Below the pieces are notes generated by a model. That model saw only the letters and a list, made by a program, of their open reading frames with translations, had not been told where the DNA came from and did not search any database. From positions 1 to 59,051 of the forward strand of contig JAADFR010000165.1 in NCBI GenBank assembly GCA_013152755.1: 59,051 bases of DNA, given 5' to 3'. This document shows positions 40,864 to 49,150 of the stretch, in pieces (within the stretch, counting starts at the first letter, position 1; the number at the start of each line of letters is the position of its first letter). The translations under genes and the position numbers were made by a program. This DNA is from Alphaproteobacteria bacterium (lineage in GTDB: Bacteria; Pseudomonadota; Alphaproteobacteria; Sphingomonadales; Emcibacteraceae).

Positions 40864-41862
40864 ATGTCGGTATTTATGAAACGCAGAAGACTGATTAAAT
40901 TGATGGCGGCCAGTTGCCTGATGGGAATTTTACCCAATGGCGCGCTGGCGTTTAGCCAACAGAATAGACCTGAACTATATAAGTGGCAGGGCTTTGCCTT
41001 GGGCGCAGAGGTGTCTCTGCAACTTTACCATACGGATGGTAATGCTGCCCGGCGGATCATTCAAAACGCCCGGAAAATCATTAATGATATGGAGGAGCTG
41101 TTCAGTCTGTACCGACAGGATTCTGTACTGTCACGCCTTAACCGACTGGGGGCCATTGATAATCCGCCAACGGATTTTGTTGATCTGTTACAGATGAGCC
41201 ACGGGGTCAGCCGAATGACATCCGGCGCGTTTGATGTGACGGTTCAGCCCCTTTGGCAGTTTTACAAGGATTTTTTCTCATCGCAGGGCCGGGGAGCCGA
41301 CCCATTACCCAATGCCTTGCGCGCCTTGCAGGGTAAAATTGGTTACGAAAAACTCCAAATTTCACCGGACAGGATTGCCTTTGATCAGACGGGGATGGCG
41401 GTGACCCTGAATGGTATTGCGCAGGGCTATGTGACGGACCGGGTGGCGGACTATCTGAAAAGTGAGGGCATGACGTCGGTTCTGGTGGATATTGGTGAAT
41501 ATCGCGCGTTGGGACCACAGGCAGACCAAAGTCCTTGGCGTATCGGTCTGATGGATCCGATAAAGTTGGGACAGTTTTCGAATATTCTTGAGATTACGGA
41601 TGGGGCGATAGCCACCTCATCCGGGCAGGGCGATGTCTTTGACGGGCGCGGCACCTATCATCACCTATTTGACCCCCATAGCGGCAAAAGCGCAGATCGT
41701 TACCTGTCGGTGACGGTGACGGCGCGAAAGGCTACGTTGGCGGATGCCTTGTCCACCGCCTTTTACGCCATGCCTGTGGCGGCTATAAAAGATTGCCTGA
41801 AAGACCTGCCTCTGGTAAATGCCCGGTTGACCGACAAGGCCGGGGCTGTGATAATAGTCTGA
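40864..41862 (+). CDS. apbE: FAD:protein FMN transferase
   Basis: This 332-residue enzyme attaches FMN from FAD to a threonine in exported flavoproteins. The ApbE signature is visible as RMTSGAFDVTVQPLW (about 118-132), then TLNGIAQGYVTDRV (about 179-192), VDIGEYRALG and a C-terminal LADALSTAFYAMP metal-site region. The N-terminus MSVFMKRRRLIKLMA has twin-arginine-like residues and a hydrophobic stretch, so it is exported. It is divergent from the porin/FMN-binding operon and shares the Fur-like boxes, so its natural target is probably the FMN-binding protein at 38904-39455. Confidence 0.92.
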   Translation: MSVFMKRRRLIKLMAASCLMGILPNGALAFSQQNRPELYKWQGFALGAEVSLQLYHTDGNAARRIIQNARKIINDMEELFSLYRQDSVLSRLNRLGAIDNPPTDFVDLLQMSHGVSRMTSGAFDVTVQPLWQFYKDFFSSQGRGADPLPNALRALQGKIGYEKLQISPDRIAFDQTGMAVTLNGIAQGYVTDRVADYLKSEGMTSVLVDIGEYRALGPQADQSPWRIGLMDPIKLGQFSNILEITDGAIATSSGQGDVFDGRGTYHHLFDPHSGKSADRYLSVTVTARKATLADALSTAFYAMPVAAIKDCLKDLPLVNARLTDKAGAVIIV

Positions 41863-41883
41863 TCATCCTTTACGAGTTTTTCC

Positions 41884-43707
41884 ATGGCGCAGAAATCAGG
41901 CGGAAATTTTTCAGTATTTTTAGATAATAACCGCTCGGAACAGCGGGGCGTATCGTCTTATTCATTTCAGAATCCCGCTCATATGGTTGTTGCCAGAAAA
42001 TCAGGCGAGATCGCGGCGGCCTTTGACCAGATCAGGGATTTTCTGGCGGCGGGCTATTATGCGGCGGGCTGGATCAGCTATGAAACCGGCCTGTTTATGG
42101 AGGGACGTCTTGCCACCTTGGGGCAGGACACCAATGCAGTGCCGTTTTTATGCTTTGGTATTTATGATAAATGTCAAAAAATGACCTCTGCGGAAAGTGA
42201 AGATCATTGGGCCGAAAAATCGGCGGCGGGCTACGCCATAGAAAATATGCGGCTGAATATTACGCGGGCGGATTATGAGGCGGCATTTGACAAGATTCAG
42301 GCTTACCTGACGGCGGGGGATGTTTATCAGGTTAATTTTACCCTGAAGGCCCTGTTTGATTTTTCCGGAAATCCTGAAGCTTGCTTTGCGGCCTTGAGGA
42401 AAGCACAGCGGGTTGAATATGGCGCGATGATTTTGTCCGATAACCTGTCGGTTCTGTCCCTGAGCCCGGAACTTTTCTTCCGGAAAGACGGGCAGAATAT
42501 TATCACAAAGCCCATGAAAGGCACTTGCGGGCGGGGCCGGACTTTGGCGGAGGATGCCATTAAAGCCGACACCATGCAAAAAGATGACAAGAGCCGGGCG
42601 GAAAACCTGATGATTGTGGATCTTCTGCGCAATGATCTGGCCAAAATATCTGAACCGGCATCGGTAAAGCTGAAAAGCCTGTATGATGTGGAGAAATACA
42701 GCACCCTGTTTCAGATGACCTCCACCATAGAGGCCAGAGTACCGGACGGGGCGGATATGGTGGATCTGATCAAGGCTTTGTTCCCCTGTGGCTCTGTCAC
42801 GGGCGCTCCGAAAATTAGGGCCATGGAAATTATTTCAGAATTGGAGAAAAGCCCGCGCGGTATATATACCGGGGCCATAGGCTATATGGGACCGGACGGA
42901 GATTGTTGTTTCAGTGTACCCATACGTACGCTTACCATTGATAAGGATGGCCGGGGCGAGATGGGCATCGGCAGTGCTATCGTGGCGGATTCAGACGTAC
43001 AGTCGGAATATGATGAATGTCTGTTAAAGGCGGATTTTGCGGTCAGACCCTTCCGGGATTTTCATCTGATTGAAAGCCTGCGTTGGGACAAGAAAGGATA
43101 CCATCTGCTTGACCGGCATATGCAACGGCTGTGTGCCTCGGCAGAATATTTTGATTTTGCCTGTGATCAAGAGGCCATATTGAATGATCTGAGTGATCAT
43201 GCGCAGTTCCTCGGTCCGGAAGACGTCTGGAAGGTTCGGCTGTTGTTATCCCTGTCCGGCCAAATTTCCATAACCTCCACCCCTATTGAGGAGAATGGAG
43301 CGGGTAAGGTCATTACCCTGTCCCGGAAAGTTATGGATAGCCGGAATGTGATGCTCTATCACAAGACAACTGACCGGACGTTATATGATCAGGAATTAAA
43401 GCACCACCGGCATGAATATGGCAGCTATGATGTGATCTTCACCAATGAAAAGGATGAGATTACCGAAGGGGCCTTTAACACCATATTCGTCAAACGGGGG
43501 GATAATCTTTATACCCCGCCCGTTGAGTGCGGTCTGCTGGACGGCATATTGCGCCAGTCTTTGTTGGCGGGAGACGCTAAAATTCAGGAAAAGTGCCTGA
43601 CCATCCCCGACCTGTTACAGGCGGACCATATATATATGGGCAACAGCGTTCGGGGACTGGTTGAGGTCACCTTTTCAGCACATAACACCCCTGACCCGCT
43701 TGGGTAA
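41884..43707 (+). CDS. pabB: Fused aminodeoxychorismate synthase I / 4-amino-4-deoxychorismate lyase
   Basis: This 607-residue bifunctional enzyme makes p-aminobenzoate for folate. Residues about 1-385 are PabB-like: the chorismate-binding domain shows PMKGTCGRGR (about 209-218; the lysine distinguishes PabB from anthranilate synthase), GSVTGAPKIRAMEII and PRGIYTGAIGYMGP. Residues about 394-607 are a fold-type-IV PLP lyase (PabC): SLRWDKKGYHLLDRHMQRL, a lysine near 506, and DEITEGAFNTIF. The amidotransferase PabA is separate and not in the window. The gene begins 21 bases after apbE and its last 41 bases overlap the end of the convergent Sel1-SPOR gene. Confidence 0.93.
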   Translation: MAQKSGGNFSVFLDNNRSEQRGVSSYSFQNPAHMVVARKSGEIAAAFDQIRDFLAAGYYAAGWISYETGLFMEGRLATLGQDTNAVPFLCFGIYDKCQKMTSAESEDHWAEKSAAGYAIENMRLNITRADYEAAFDKIQAYLTAGDVYQVNFTLKALFDFSGNPEACFAALRKAQRVEYGAMILSDNLSVLSLSPELFFRKDGQNIITKPMKGTCGRGRTLAEDAIKADTMQKDDKSRAENLMIVDLLRNDLAKISEPASVKLKSLYDVEKYSTLFQMTSTIEARVPDGADMVDLIKALFPCGSVTGAPKIRAMEIISELEKSPRGIYTGAIGYMGPDGDCCFSVPIRTLTIDKDGRGEMGIGSAIVADSDVQSEYDECLLKADFAVRPFRDFHLIESLRWDKKGYHLLDRHMQRLCASAEYFDFACDQEAILNDLSDHAQFLGPEDVWKVRLLLSLSGQISITSTPIEENGAGKVITLSRKVMDSRNVMLYHKTTDRTLYDQELKHHRHEYGSYDVIFTNEKDEITEGAFNTIFVKRGDNLYTPPVECGLLDGILRQSLLAGDAKIQEKCLTIPDLLQADHIYMGNSVRGLVEVTFSAHNTPDPLG

Positions 43708-44650
43708 GCTGTGCGCAGAGTTCGTTGGCTGACGCCCTGTCCTGAAACGGGCTGAGTTGCAGGCGGTAATAGATGCCTTTTTCGCCAAGGTCGGCAAACT
43801 CAATAGTCCCCTGATGACCGCCGATAATATCCGAGAATTTTTCCTGTAAGCTGTCTAGCGTTTTTTGCGCCACGTCTTCGGCCCGAAAGGAACCTAGTTG
43901 GATGCGGTAATTATCGTCTGCTGTTATGCCCGCCGTTTGTTCTGGGGCAGGGGTCTCTGCCACCTTTGACGGCGCAGGCGGGGTAATTTCGGCCATTGTC
44001 GGTGCGGCGGAGTCCGGCTGCTTGACCATCAGGCCCACATCATCGGGGGAGAGTTGCCGGGAAATCATGGCCGGAATCAGTTTTTTCGCCTTTTTAATGT
44101 CCTCTGACGTCATGGCGCCATTCAGCTTGTCAAGGGAGGTCTTGGCATTGCCAAGGCCGCTTTGGGCCGATAATGAGATCCAGGCATAGGCTTTGAGTGG
44201 GTCTTTCTCTACGGCCTCGCCATTGTAATACATAGTGCCGGTCATAAGCTGTGATCTGGGATCGCCGTTTTTGGCGGCTTTCAGAAGCCAGTTATGGGCT
44301 TTGGCATAGTCAACCTCTCCCAAGCGACCAAAATAATACAGGGTTCCCAGATTGCGCTGGGCGCCCACATGGCCCTTTTCCGCCGCACGCAGGTAATATT
44401 CTCTGGCTTTGGCATAATCTTTCTCAACACCGCGCCCCATACGGGATAGCTGGCCTAAGTTATACAAGGCGTTGGGATTGCCCAAGGCGGCATAGGGCAG
44501 CCATTCCATACGTGCTTTTTGATAGTCGCCCTTTTCATAGGCATAGACGCCGTCCGCAACCGTGGCCTTAGCCGGAAGGCTCGTCAGTGACAGGCCACTC
44601 CAGAGTATAACCATGAACCAAAGGCTCTTTTTCAGGGCAGGATATGTCAT
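43667..44650 (-). CDS. Sel1-repeat/SPOR-domain exported protein
   Basis: This 327-residue protein has a signal peptide (ending near LPAKA), then three to four Sel1-type TPR repeats (about residues 35-180; ALYNLGQLSRMGRGVEKDYAKAREY is typical). A proline-rich linker follows, and a C-terminal SPOR domain (about 247-325) with YRIQLGSFRAEDVAQ and YYRLQLSPFQDR. SPOR domains bind denuded septal peptidoglycan glycans, so the protein is likely periplasmic at the division site. It is convergent with the pabBC fusion and divergent from the parA-like gene, which is followed by a second SPOR protein. Confidence 0.87.
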   Translation of the reverse strand: MTYPALKKSLWFMVILWSGLSLTSLPAKATVADGVYAYEKGDYQKARMEWLPYAALGNPNALYNLGQLSRMGRGVEKDYAKAREYYLRAAEKGHVGAQRNLGTLYYFGRLGEVDYAKAHNWLLKAAKNGDPRSQLMTGTMYYNGEAVEKDPLKAYAWISLSAQSGLGNAKTSLDKLNGAMTSEDIKKAKKLIPAMISRQLSPDDVGLMVKQPDSAAPTMAEITPPAPSKVAETPAPEQTAGITADDNYRIQLGSFRAEDVAQKTLDSLQEKFSDIIGGHQGTIEFADLGEKGIYYRLQLSPFQDRASANELCAQLTQAGQGCYVLKR

Positions 44651-44884
44651 CTTCTTTCGTTCCTTCCAGCTATGCGTTGGCGCGTTTGAACAAGAAATAT
44701 GACCTAATATAGTGAAAATTTTATGAATAATCCATTGATTATCAAAGCGTTAGAAAAGAAAAATGCCCGCCTGCTTTACGATTTCTTAAGACCTGAACGT
44801 CATAATCATATCGTAACAGTAATGCCTGTGGATTTTGCAGTTGGGAATCGGGGCGTTTTTTTAAATCGAACAAGGTTGAAATTT

Positions 44885-45595
44885 ATGCGTGTATTAGCAT
44901 TTACCTCACAAAAAGGTGGATCGGGGAAAACGACGCTAAGCGGACATATCGCGGTTCAGGCCGAATTGGCCGACGCGGGCCCGGTGGTCTTGATTGATAC
45001 AGACCCACAGGGAAGTCTTACAGAATGGTGGAATGAGCGGGAAGCCCCGACACCGGCCTTCGCCCAGTCCAATGTATCACGTTTGATGACCGACCTGGAT
45101 GAATTGCGGGCGCAGGGGTTTAAATTAGCGATTATAGACACGCCACCGGCGATTACACTGGCTATTCAGAGCGTTATTGCCGTTGCGGATTTGATTGTTA
45201 TCCCCACAAGGCCAAGTCCCCATGATCTTCGCGCTGCCGGTGGTACAGTAGAACTTGCTGACCGGAGCGATAAACCCTTTATGTTTGTAGTCAACGGCGC
45301 GACACCACGCGCCCGGATTACCTCCGATGCCGCCATTGCCCTCTCACAACATGGGACCGTGGCACCGATTACCCTTCACCATAGAACGGAATATGCCTCA
45401 TCCATGATTGATGGCAGAACGGTTATGGAAGTAAATCCCAATGGGAAATCAGCCAGAGAGGTTGAAGATCTGTGGGACTATATCAATGACCGGCTTGAGA
45501 AGAATTTCAGACGGACAGTTTTCCAGCATCAGGCAACGCAGGTAAAAGGCACGCACCCGCGTAGTGGTTTTGGTCGCAAACAAGTACAGGCTTAA
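44885..45595 (+). CDS. ParA/MinD-family ATPase (orphan)
   Basis: From ATG 44885 the protein has 236 residues. The deviant Walker A motif is SQKGGSGKTT (about 8-17), Walker A' is LIDTDPQGSLTEWW (about 37-50), and Walker B is LAIIDTPPAI (about 84-93). The upstream in-frame extension to 44723 is not ParA-like and is probably untranslated. ParA-type ATPases bind DNA dynamically and position cargo such as plasmids, chromosomes or protein clusters. A ParB-like gene with the usual HTH is not present. Instead a small ribbon-helix-helix-like protein follows after six bases, as in plasmid ParF/ParG-type pairs. Confidence 0.88.
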   Translation: MRVLAFTSQKGGSGKTTLSGHIAVQAELADAGPVVLIDTDPQGSLTEWWNEREAPTPAFAQSNVSRLMTDLDELRAQGFKLAIIDTPPAITLAIQSVIAVADLIVIPTRPSPHDLRAAGGTVELADRSDKPFMFVVNGATPRARITSDAAIALSQHGTVAPITLHHRTEYASSMIDGRTVMEVNPNGKSAREVEDLWDYINDRLEKNFRRTVFQHQATQVKGTHPRSGFGRKQVQA

Positions 45596-45601
45596 AAGAT
45601 T

Positions 45602-46111
45602 ATGACAAAAGATAAAAATGTAAAACAGGTATCCCGTCTAACAGGTGCGTTGCTGGCCAGAAAAGGATCAGCCGCCCCAACACCGGCATCGGCTTTCATG
45701 AATCAGCAGGCCTTTGACAGTTTTGCGGCACCAGTACAGAGTGAAGATGTTTCAACACCTCTGGATGATGCTATTGAGACAATTAAGGAACTGACGGGCC
45801 GTCAAAAAGGCGCCAAGCATAATGAAAGCGTTAGCCTGAAAGAAAAAGAATCCAGACAGAAAAAATCTGTCACCAGAGGGAAGCTTTCGACCAGTAAATC
45901 ACAATCCAGTAAATCGTCTATAGAGCCAGCGGAAAGCAAGCGCATTGCGATGACCTTGCGTATGGTTGAGGAAGATCATCTGAAATTACGGATATTCTCT
46001 GCCCATACCCGCAAAAGCTGCCAAACAATACTCAGTGAAGCCCTTGATATTTATCTGGCTGAAAACGGCGATCAGGTCGCCGAACTGAATGTTGCAACTC
46101 AAAACAGATAG
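45602..46111 (+). CDS. Ribbon-helix-helix-like partner of the ParA-type ATPase
   Basis: This 169-residue protein has a long disordered, lysine/serine-rich N-terminal part (residues 1 to about 105). A C-terminal segment RIAMTLRMVEEDHLKLRIFS (about 112-131) followed by the KSCQTILSEALDIYLAEN helix looks like a ribbon-helix-helix DNA-binding fold (beta strand, then two helices). It lies six bases after the ParA gene, the usual place for a centromere-binding or ATPase-stimulating partner. I do not recognise it as ParB, and its DNA target is unknown. Flexible N-termini that stimulate the ATPase are known in ParG-type proteins; that role here is inference. Confidence 0.65.
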   Translation: MTKDKNVKQVSRLTGALLARKGSAAPTPASAFMNQQAFDSFAAPVQSEDVSTPLDDAIETIKELTGRQKGAKHNESVSLKEKESRQKKSVTRGKLSTSKSQSSKSSIEPAESKRIAMTLRMVEEDHLKLRIFSAHTRKSCQTILSEALDIYLAENGDQVAELNVATQNR

Positions 46112-46153
46112 GGTCGAGCCGTGATAGCGGAAGCCTTATGAACGGAGTGTAAG

Positions 46154-47566
46154 ATGATAAAGAGTGATAATAAAATGACACAGAAAATGCCGCGTAAGAA
46201 ATACGCTGTGACCATGACACGGATGCTGGCTTCGGTCGCGGTCCCGTTGTTCCTAGTGGCCTGTTCCAACGGCCCCGATTACAATACGTCCAGCTATGAA
46301 AGCTCCAGCAGCAAAACAGTGCAGGCGGCGTCAACATCAGCCCCTGTGAGCAGTTTTCTGGCCCTAGCCGATGAAATGGCGGCGCAGGGGGATCATAATG
46401 CGGCCATCCCGCTTTATCGCCGGGCGATGAAATATTATTCTTTTGCTTCAGAACCGCTGGTCGGACTTGGCGACAGCCTGCGGGCCATTGGTCAATATCA
46501 ACAGGCGGAAGAAGCCTATAAAGATGCCCTGTCCCGGGATGAGCAAAACCCCCGTGCCCTTCGTGGTCTGGGCAAGACATTCATTTCCCTTAACCGTCCG
46601 ACCATGGCTGTGCCCATGCTTCGGGATGCGGTTTCTATTAACCCGCGCGATGTGGAGGCCATCAGCAGCCTTGCGGTGGCTTTGGAGCTACAGGGCAATG
46701 GCCGGGCCGCGATGGAAGTCTATAAGGATGGTCTGGAAATTGAACCGGATAACCTGAAACTTTTGAATAATTACGGGCTGTCACTGGCCTTGCAGGCCCG
46801 TCATGGTCAGGCCATAGAGATATTGAAGCTGGCCGCACAACATAAGGATGCCAATGCGAGCCATCGGCAGAATCTGGCCATGGCCTATGCCCTGGCCGGG
46901 GACGAGGTTATGTCCGCACGTTTGTTGTCCATTGATAATGGTCCGGACCTGACCAATGAAAACCTTGGTTATTTCAGAATCCTTGCCAGCCTTCCGGCGG
47001 AGGAACGGTTTAATGCGGTTGTACGTCAGTCCACCAATCCCAAAACCAATACCGCAGAGATCGCCAATGAGACCTATGAAGATAACAGCCGGGTAAAGAA
47101 TATTACCGTGGCCCGCCTTGTGGAGGTGCCGCCAGAGCCCATGGCTGTTGTTGAGCCGGAAGAAGAAAATGTCCCGCCGCTATTGGGTCCACAAGGCTGG
47201 GCCTTGCAGATTGCGGCTTACCGCAAGAAATCTGAATTGATGCCCGGATGGGAAAAGTTGAAAAAGAAATATTTCGATATTATTGGTGATCTGGAACCCC
47301 GCCGGTCAGAAGTTGACCTTGGGGAAGCCAAGTTCTCAGGTGGACCACATGGCTTTTATTACCGTCTGAATGCTGGGCCGTTGACCAGTTTGAAGGAAGC
47401 GCAGGACGCCTGCAAGGAAATCAGACAGCAGGGAACCGATTGCTGGGTCCGTATTCCGGAAGTGGCTGAAGGCACTGTTCCTGACGCGGATGTTGAAAAA
47501 GCCGAAGAATTTCGCCGGAAGGTCTATTCTGACAAGACAGAAAGCGGGCCGGACGGCGGCGTATAA
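46154..47566 (+). CDS. TPR/SPOR-domain lipoprotein
   Basis: This 470-residue protein begins with a basic N-terminus and a lipobox (FLVACSNG, Cys at about 36), so it is a lipoprotein. Several TPR repeats span about residues 70-290 (LVGLGDSLRAIGQYQQAEEAY, LRGLGKTFISLNRP, LNNYGLSLALQARHGQAIE). The C-terminus (about 355-450) is a SPOR-type domain: GWALQIAAYRKKSEL and FYYRLNAGPLTSLKEAQDACK. The TPR part resembles TadD-type pilus lipoproteins, but the SPOR domain points to septal peptidoglycan binding. It follows the ParA/RHH pair by 42 bases with a GGAGTG ribosome site and likely belongs to the same transcript. Confidence 0.87.
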   Translation: MIKSDNKMTQKMPRKKYAVTMTRMLASVAVPLFLVACSNGPDYNTSSYESSSSKTVQAASTSAPVSSFLALADEMAAQGDHNAAIPLYRRAMKYYSFASEPLVGLGDSLRAIGQYQQAEEAYKDALSRDEQNPRALRGLGKTFISLNRPTMAVPMLRDAVSINPRDVEAISSLAVALELQGNGRAAMEVYKDGLEIEPDNLKLLNNYGLSLALQARHGQAIEILKLAAQHKDANASHRQNLAMAYALAGDEVMSARLLSIDNGPDLTNENLGYFRILASLPAEERFNAVVRQSTNPKTNTAEIANETYEDNSRVKNITVARLVEVPPEPMAVVEPEEENVPPLLGPQGWALQIAAYRKKSELMPGWEKLKKKYFDIIGDLEPRRSEVDLGEAKFSGGPHGFYYRLNAGPLTSLKEAQDACKEIRQQGTDCWVRIPEVAEGTVPDADVEKAEEFRRKVYSDKTESGPDGGV

Positions 47567-47588
47567 AAACATTTTATGATTATGGGTC

Positions 47589-47620
47589 AGGGGCCGTTCA
47601 TATTTTATGAGGCGGCCCCT
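47589..47620. other. GC-rich hairpin after the TPR/SPOR gene
   Basis: AGGGGCCG (47589-47596) pairs perfectly with CGGCCCCT (47613-47620). There is no T run, so it is not a classical intrinsic terminator. It may attenuate or stabilise the transcript before the small membrane protein gene. Confidence 0.5.
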
Positions 47621-47645
47621 CTGTATAAGAAAGTAGTGGGTAATT

Positions 47646-47813
47646 ATGACTGAAGTTTCTCATCAATCGGAAGACAAGAAGAACATGAAAAGGATGATCA
47701 TCACCCTGTCCATGGTTCTTGCATTTGCTTTGATTATCGGCATATTCCTACCAGAAAATACCGTGACGGCTCAGACAGCGGCCACGGGAAAATATGCCTT
47801 ACTCAGCGAGTGA
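47646..47813 (+). CDS. Small single-pass membrane protein (55 residues)
   Basis: An ATG frame of 55 codons encodes a hydrophilic start (MTEVSHQSEDKKNMKR), one hydrophobic segment (MIITLSMVLAFALIIGIFL, about residues 17-35), and a short polar tail ending ALLSE. The composition is that of a real membrane segment or an uncleaved signal anchor. GTGGG lies at a weak ribosome-site position. It is in the same direction as the ParA/SPOR genes and convergent with ptsN. No known family was recognised. Confidence 0.5.
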   Translation: MTEVSHQSEDKKNMKRMIITLSMVLAFALIIGIFLPENTVTAQTAATGKYALLSE

Positions 47814-47826
47814 CATCTGATACGGC

Positions 47827-48294
47827 CTAGGCCGCGTGGCTGGATTGGGATGCCGATGTTAATATGGCATAGATGGCTCCACCACCTTCAGAGCCACGTA
47901 ATTTCTCACAAATTGATTTGTCTCTGAGCGTTCGGGATACTTTCGCCAGCGCTTTCAAGTGATCTGCCCCCGCCGTTTCCGGCACCAGAAGCAGGAATAT
48001 CAGATCAACGGGTTGATCATCAAGCGATTCAAAATCAACGGGCTGGTCAAGGCGGGCAAATAGTCCGTAAGGGCGGTCAAGGTTAGGGAACTTGCCGTGG
48101 GGGATGGCAACACCATGCCCCACGCCAGTGGTGCCCAATCGTTCCCGTTCAAGCAACACATCAAGAATATCATGATGGGCCTGCGGGATGATTTTCTCCG
48201 CGTAACATGCCAATTCCTGCAAAGTCTGTTTCTTGCTGGTGGCTTTTAAATCCGGGATGATAGCGCCCAGATCAATTAGGTCAGTAATTTCCAT
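47827..48294 (-). CDS. ptsN: Nitrogen-related phosphotransferase EIIA protein
   Basis: This 155-residue cytoplasmic regulator of the PTS-Ntr system has the phosphorylated histidine His66 in VGHGVAIPHGKFPNLDRPYG. The PTS_EIIA type-2 domain fills the protein. PtsN links phosphoenolpyruvate and nitrogen status to targets such as potassium transport and stress signalling. It is the last gene of the conserved rpoN-hpf-ptsN order, 40 bases after hpf. Confidence 0.95.
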   Translation of the reverse strand: MEITDLIDLGAIIPDLKATSKKQTLQELACYAEKIIPQAHHDILDVLLERERLGTTGVGHGVAIPHGKFPNLDRPYGLFARLDQPVDFESLDDQPVDLIFLLLVPETAGADHLKALAKVSRTLRDKSICEKLRGSEGGGAIYAILTSASQSSHAA

Positions 48295-48334
48295 ACGGAC
48301 TATTTTCTGTTGTTAATCCACTTTCGGTCTGATG

Positions 48335-48916
48335 TTAATCCAGTTTCGGATCAATCCAGCCTATATTTCCATCGCTCCGCCGATAAACCACATTCAGTCC
48401 GCCGTGGGCGCTGTTGCGGAACATGAGGGTTTGCAACTCCCCAAGGTCCAGCCGCATAACCGCATCACTGACGGACACTTCCGGAATATCAAGTTGCATT
48501 TCTGCGATAATTGCCGGTTGGAGGTTCTCATTGGCTTCTTCTGCAGCTTCCGGTTCTGCCTTAAAGACATTATATTGTGCCGCATGAGCCCGCTCTATAT
48601 TGGGGCGTTCTTTATGGTGATTTGTCAGCCGCCTTTTATAGCGGCGCAGACGTTTTTCCATTTTTTCTGCGGCAGCATCAAAGGCTGCATAAACGTCTTT
48701 TTCTTCGGCATGGGTTTGTAAATATACGCCGTGTCCCAAGTGAACATTGCAATCCGCACGGTGCAAATGGGCATTTTTCGACATCGTTACAGTGCCGTCG
48801 ATTGTATCAATCGTATTTTCAAAATATTTATCAACTATGCCGTCGATATGACCTTCAACATATGACTTCAGGCTTTCGCCGATGTCCATTTGTTTGCCTG
48901 TAACGATAATATTCAT
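48335..48916 (-). CDS. hpf: Ribosome hibernation promoting factor, long form
   Basis: From ATG 48916 the protein has 193 residues. The upstream in-frame extension is not similar to the family. Residues 1-95 are the ribosome-binding HPF/RaiA domain (NIIVTGKQMDIGESLKSYVEGH; YAAFDAAAEKMEKRLRRYKRR). The C-terminal 60 residues are the dimerisation domain of the long form (VVYRRSDGNIGWIDPK at the end). It dimerises 70S ribosomes into inactive 100S particles in stationary phase. The location between rpoN and ptsN is conserved in proteobacteria. Confidence 0.94.
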   Translation of the reverse strand: MNIIVTGKQMDIGESLKSYVEGHIDGIVDKYFENTIDTIDGTVTMSKNAHLHRADCNVHLGHGVYLQTHAEEKDVYAAFDAAAEKMEKRLRRYKRRLTNHHKERPNIERAHAAQYNVFKAEPEAAEEANENLQPAIIAEMQLDIPEVSVSDAVMRLDLGELQTLMFRNSAHGGLNVVYRRSDGNIGWIDPKLD

Positions 48917-49009
48917 TTTAACTCGAACCATTCTCAGATAGCTTGTTTTAACGAAAGCCGTAATGACAAAAATACCTGAATTTGTATTAATTATCATCCA
49001 AAGCCGGGG

Positions 49010-49041
49010 AAGTTAGTGTCAGACTTGAGCTTTGTCAAGTC
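49010..49041 (-). promoter_or_regulatory. Possible promoter and palindrome upstream of hpf
   Basis: On the minus strand TTGACA (49033-49038) is a consensus -35 followed 17 bases later by TAACTT. The -35 lies inside a perfect inverted repeat GACTTGA/TCAAGTC (49022-49028 and 49035-49041). This would serve hpf-ptsN independently of rpoN and might be bound by a regulator. The -10 is weak. Confidence 0.4.
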
Positions 49042-49059
49042 CGCGCAATCTTCCGCTTG

Positions 49060-49097
49060 AAAGGATAGGATGAACAGATATATTCATGCTGTCCTTT
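49060..49097 (-). terminator. Hairpin downstream of rpoN
   Basis: AAAGGATAGGATGAA (49060-49074) pairs with the TTCAT..TCCTTT arm (49083-49097) with one mismatch and one wobble. The T run is longer on the plus strand; on the minus strand only three T follow. It plausibly ends the rpoN transcript before the hpf promoter. Confidence 0.45.
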
Positions 49098-49150
49098 TTT
49101 ACTGCTTTCCACAGGAAACGCTATCTGGTTTTTTCCTGATATATATCATT

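Noticed and set aside
44723-44884. 54-residue N-terminal extension of the ParA-like protein
   Set aside because: ParA proteins start just before the Walker A motif, and ATG 44885 has an AAGG site. The upstream part shows no similarity.
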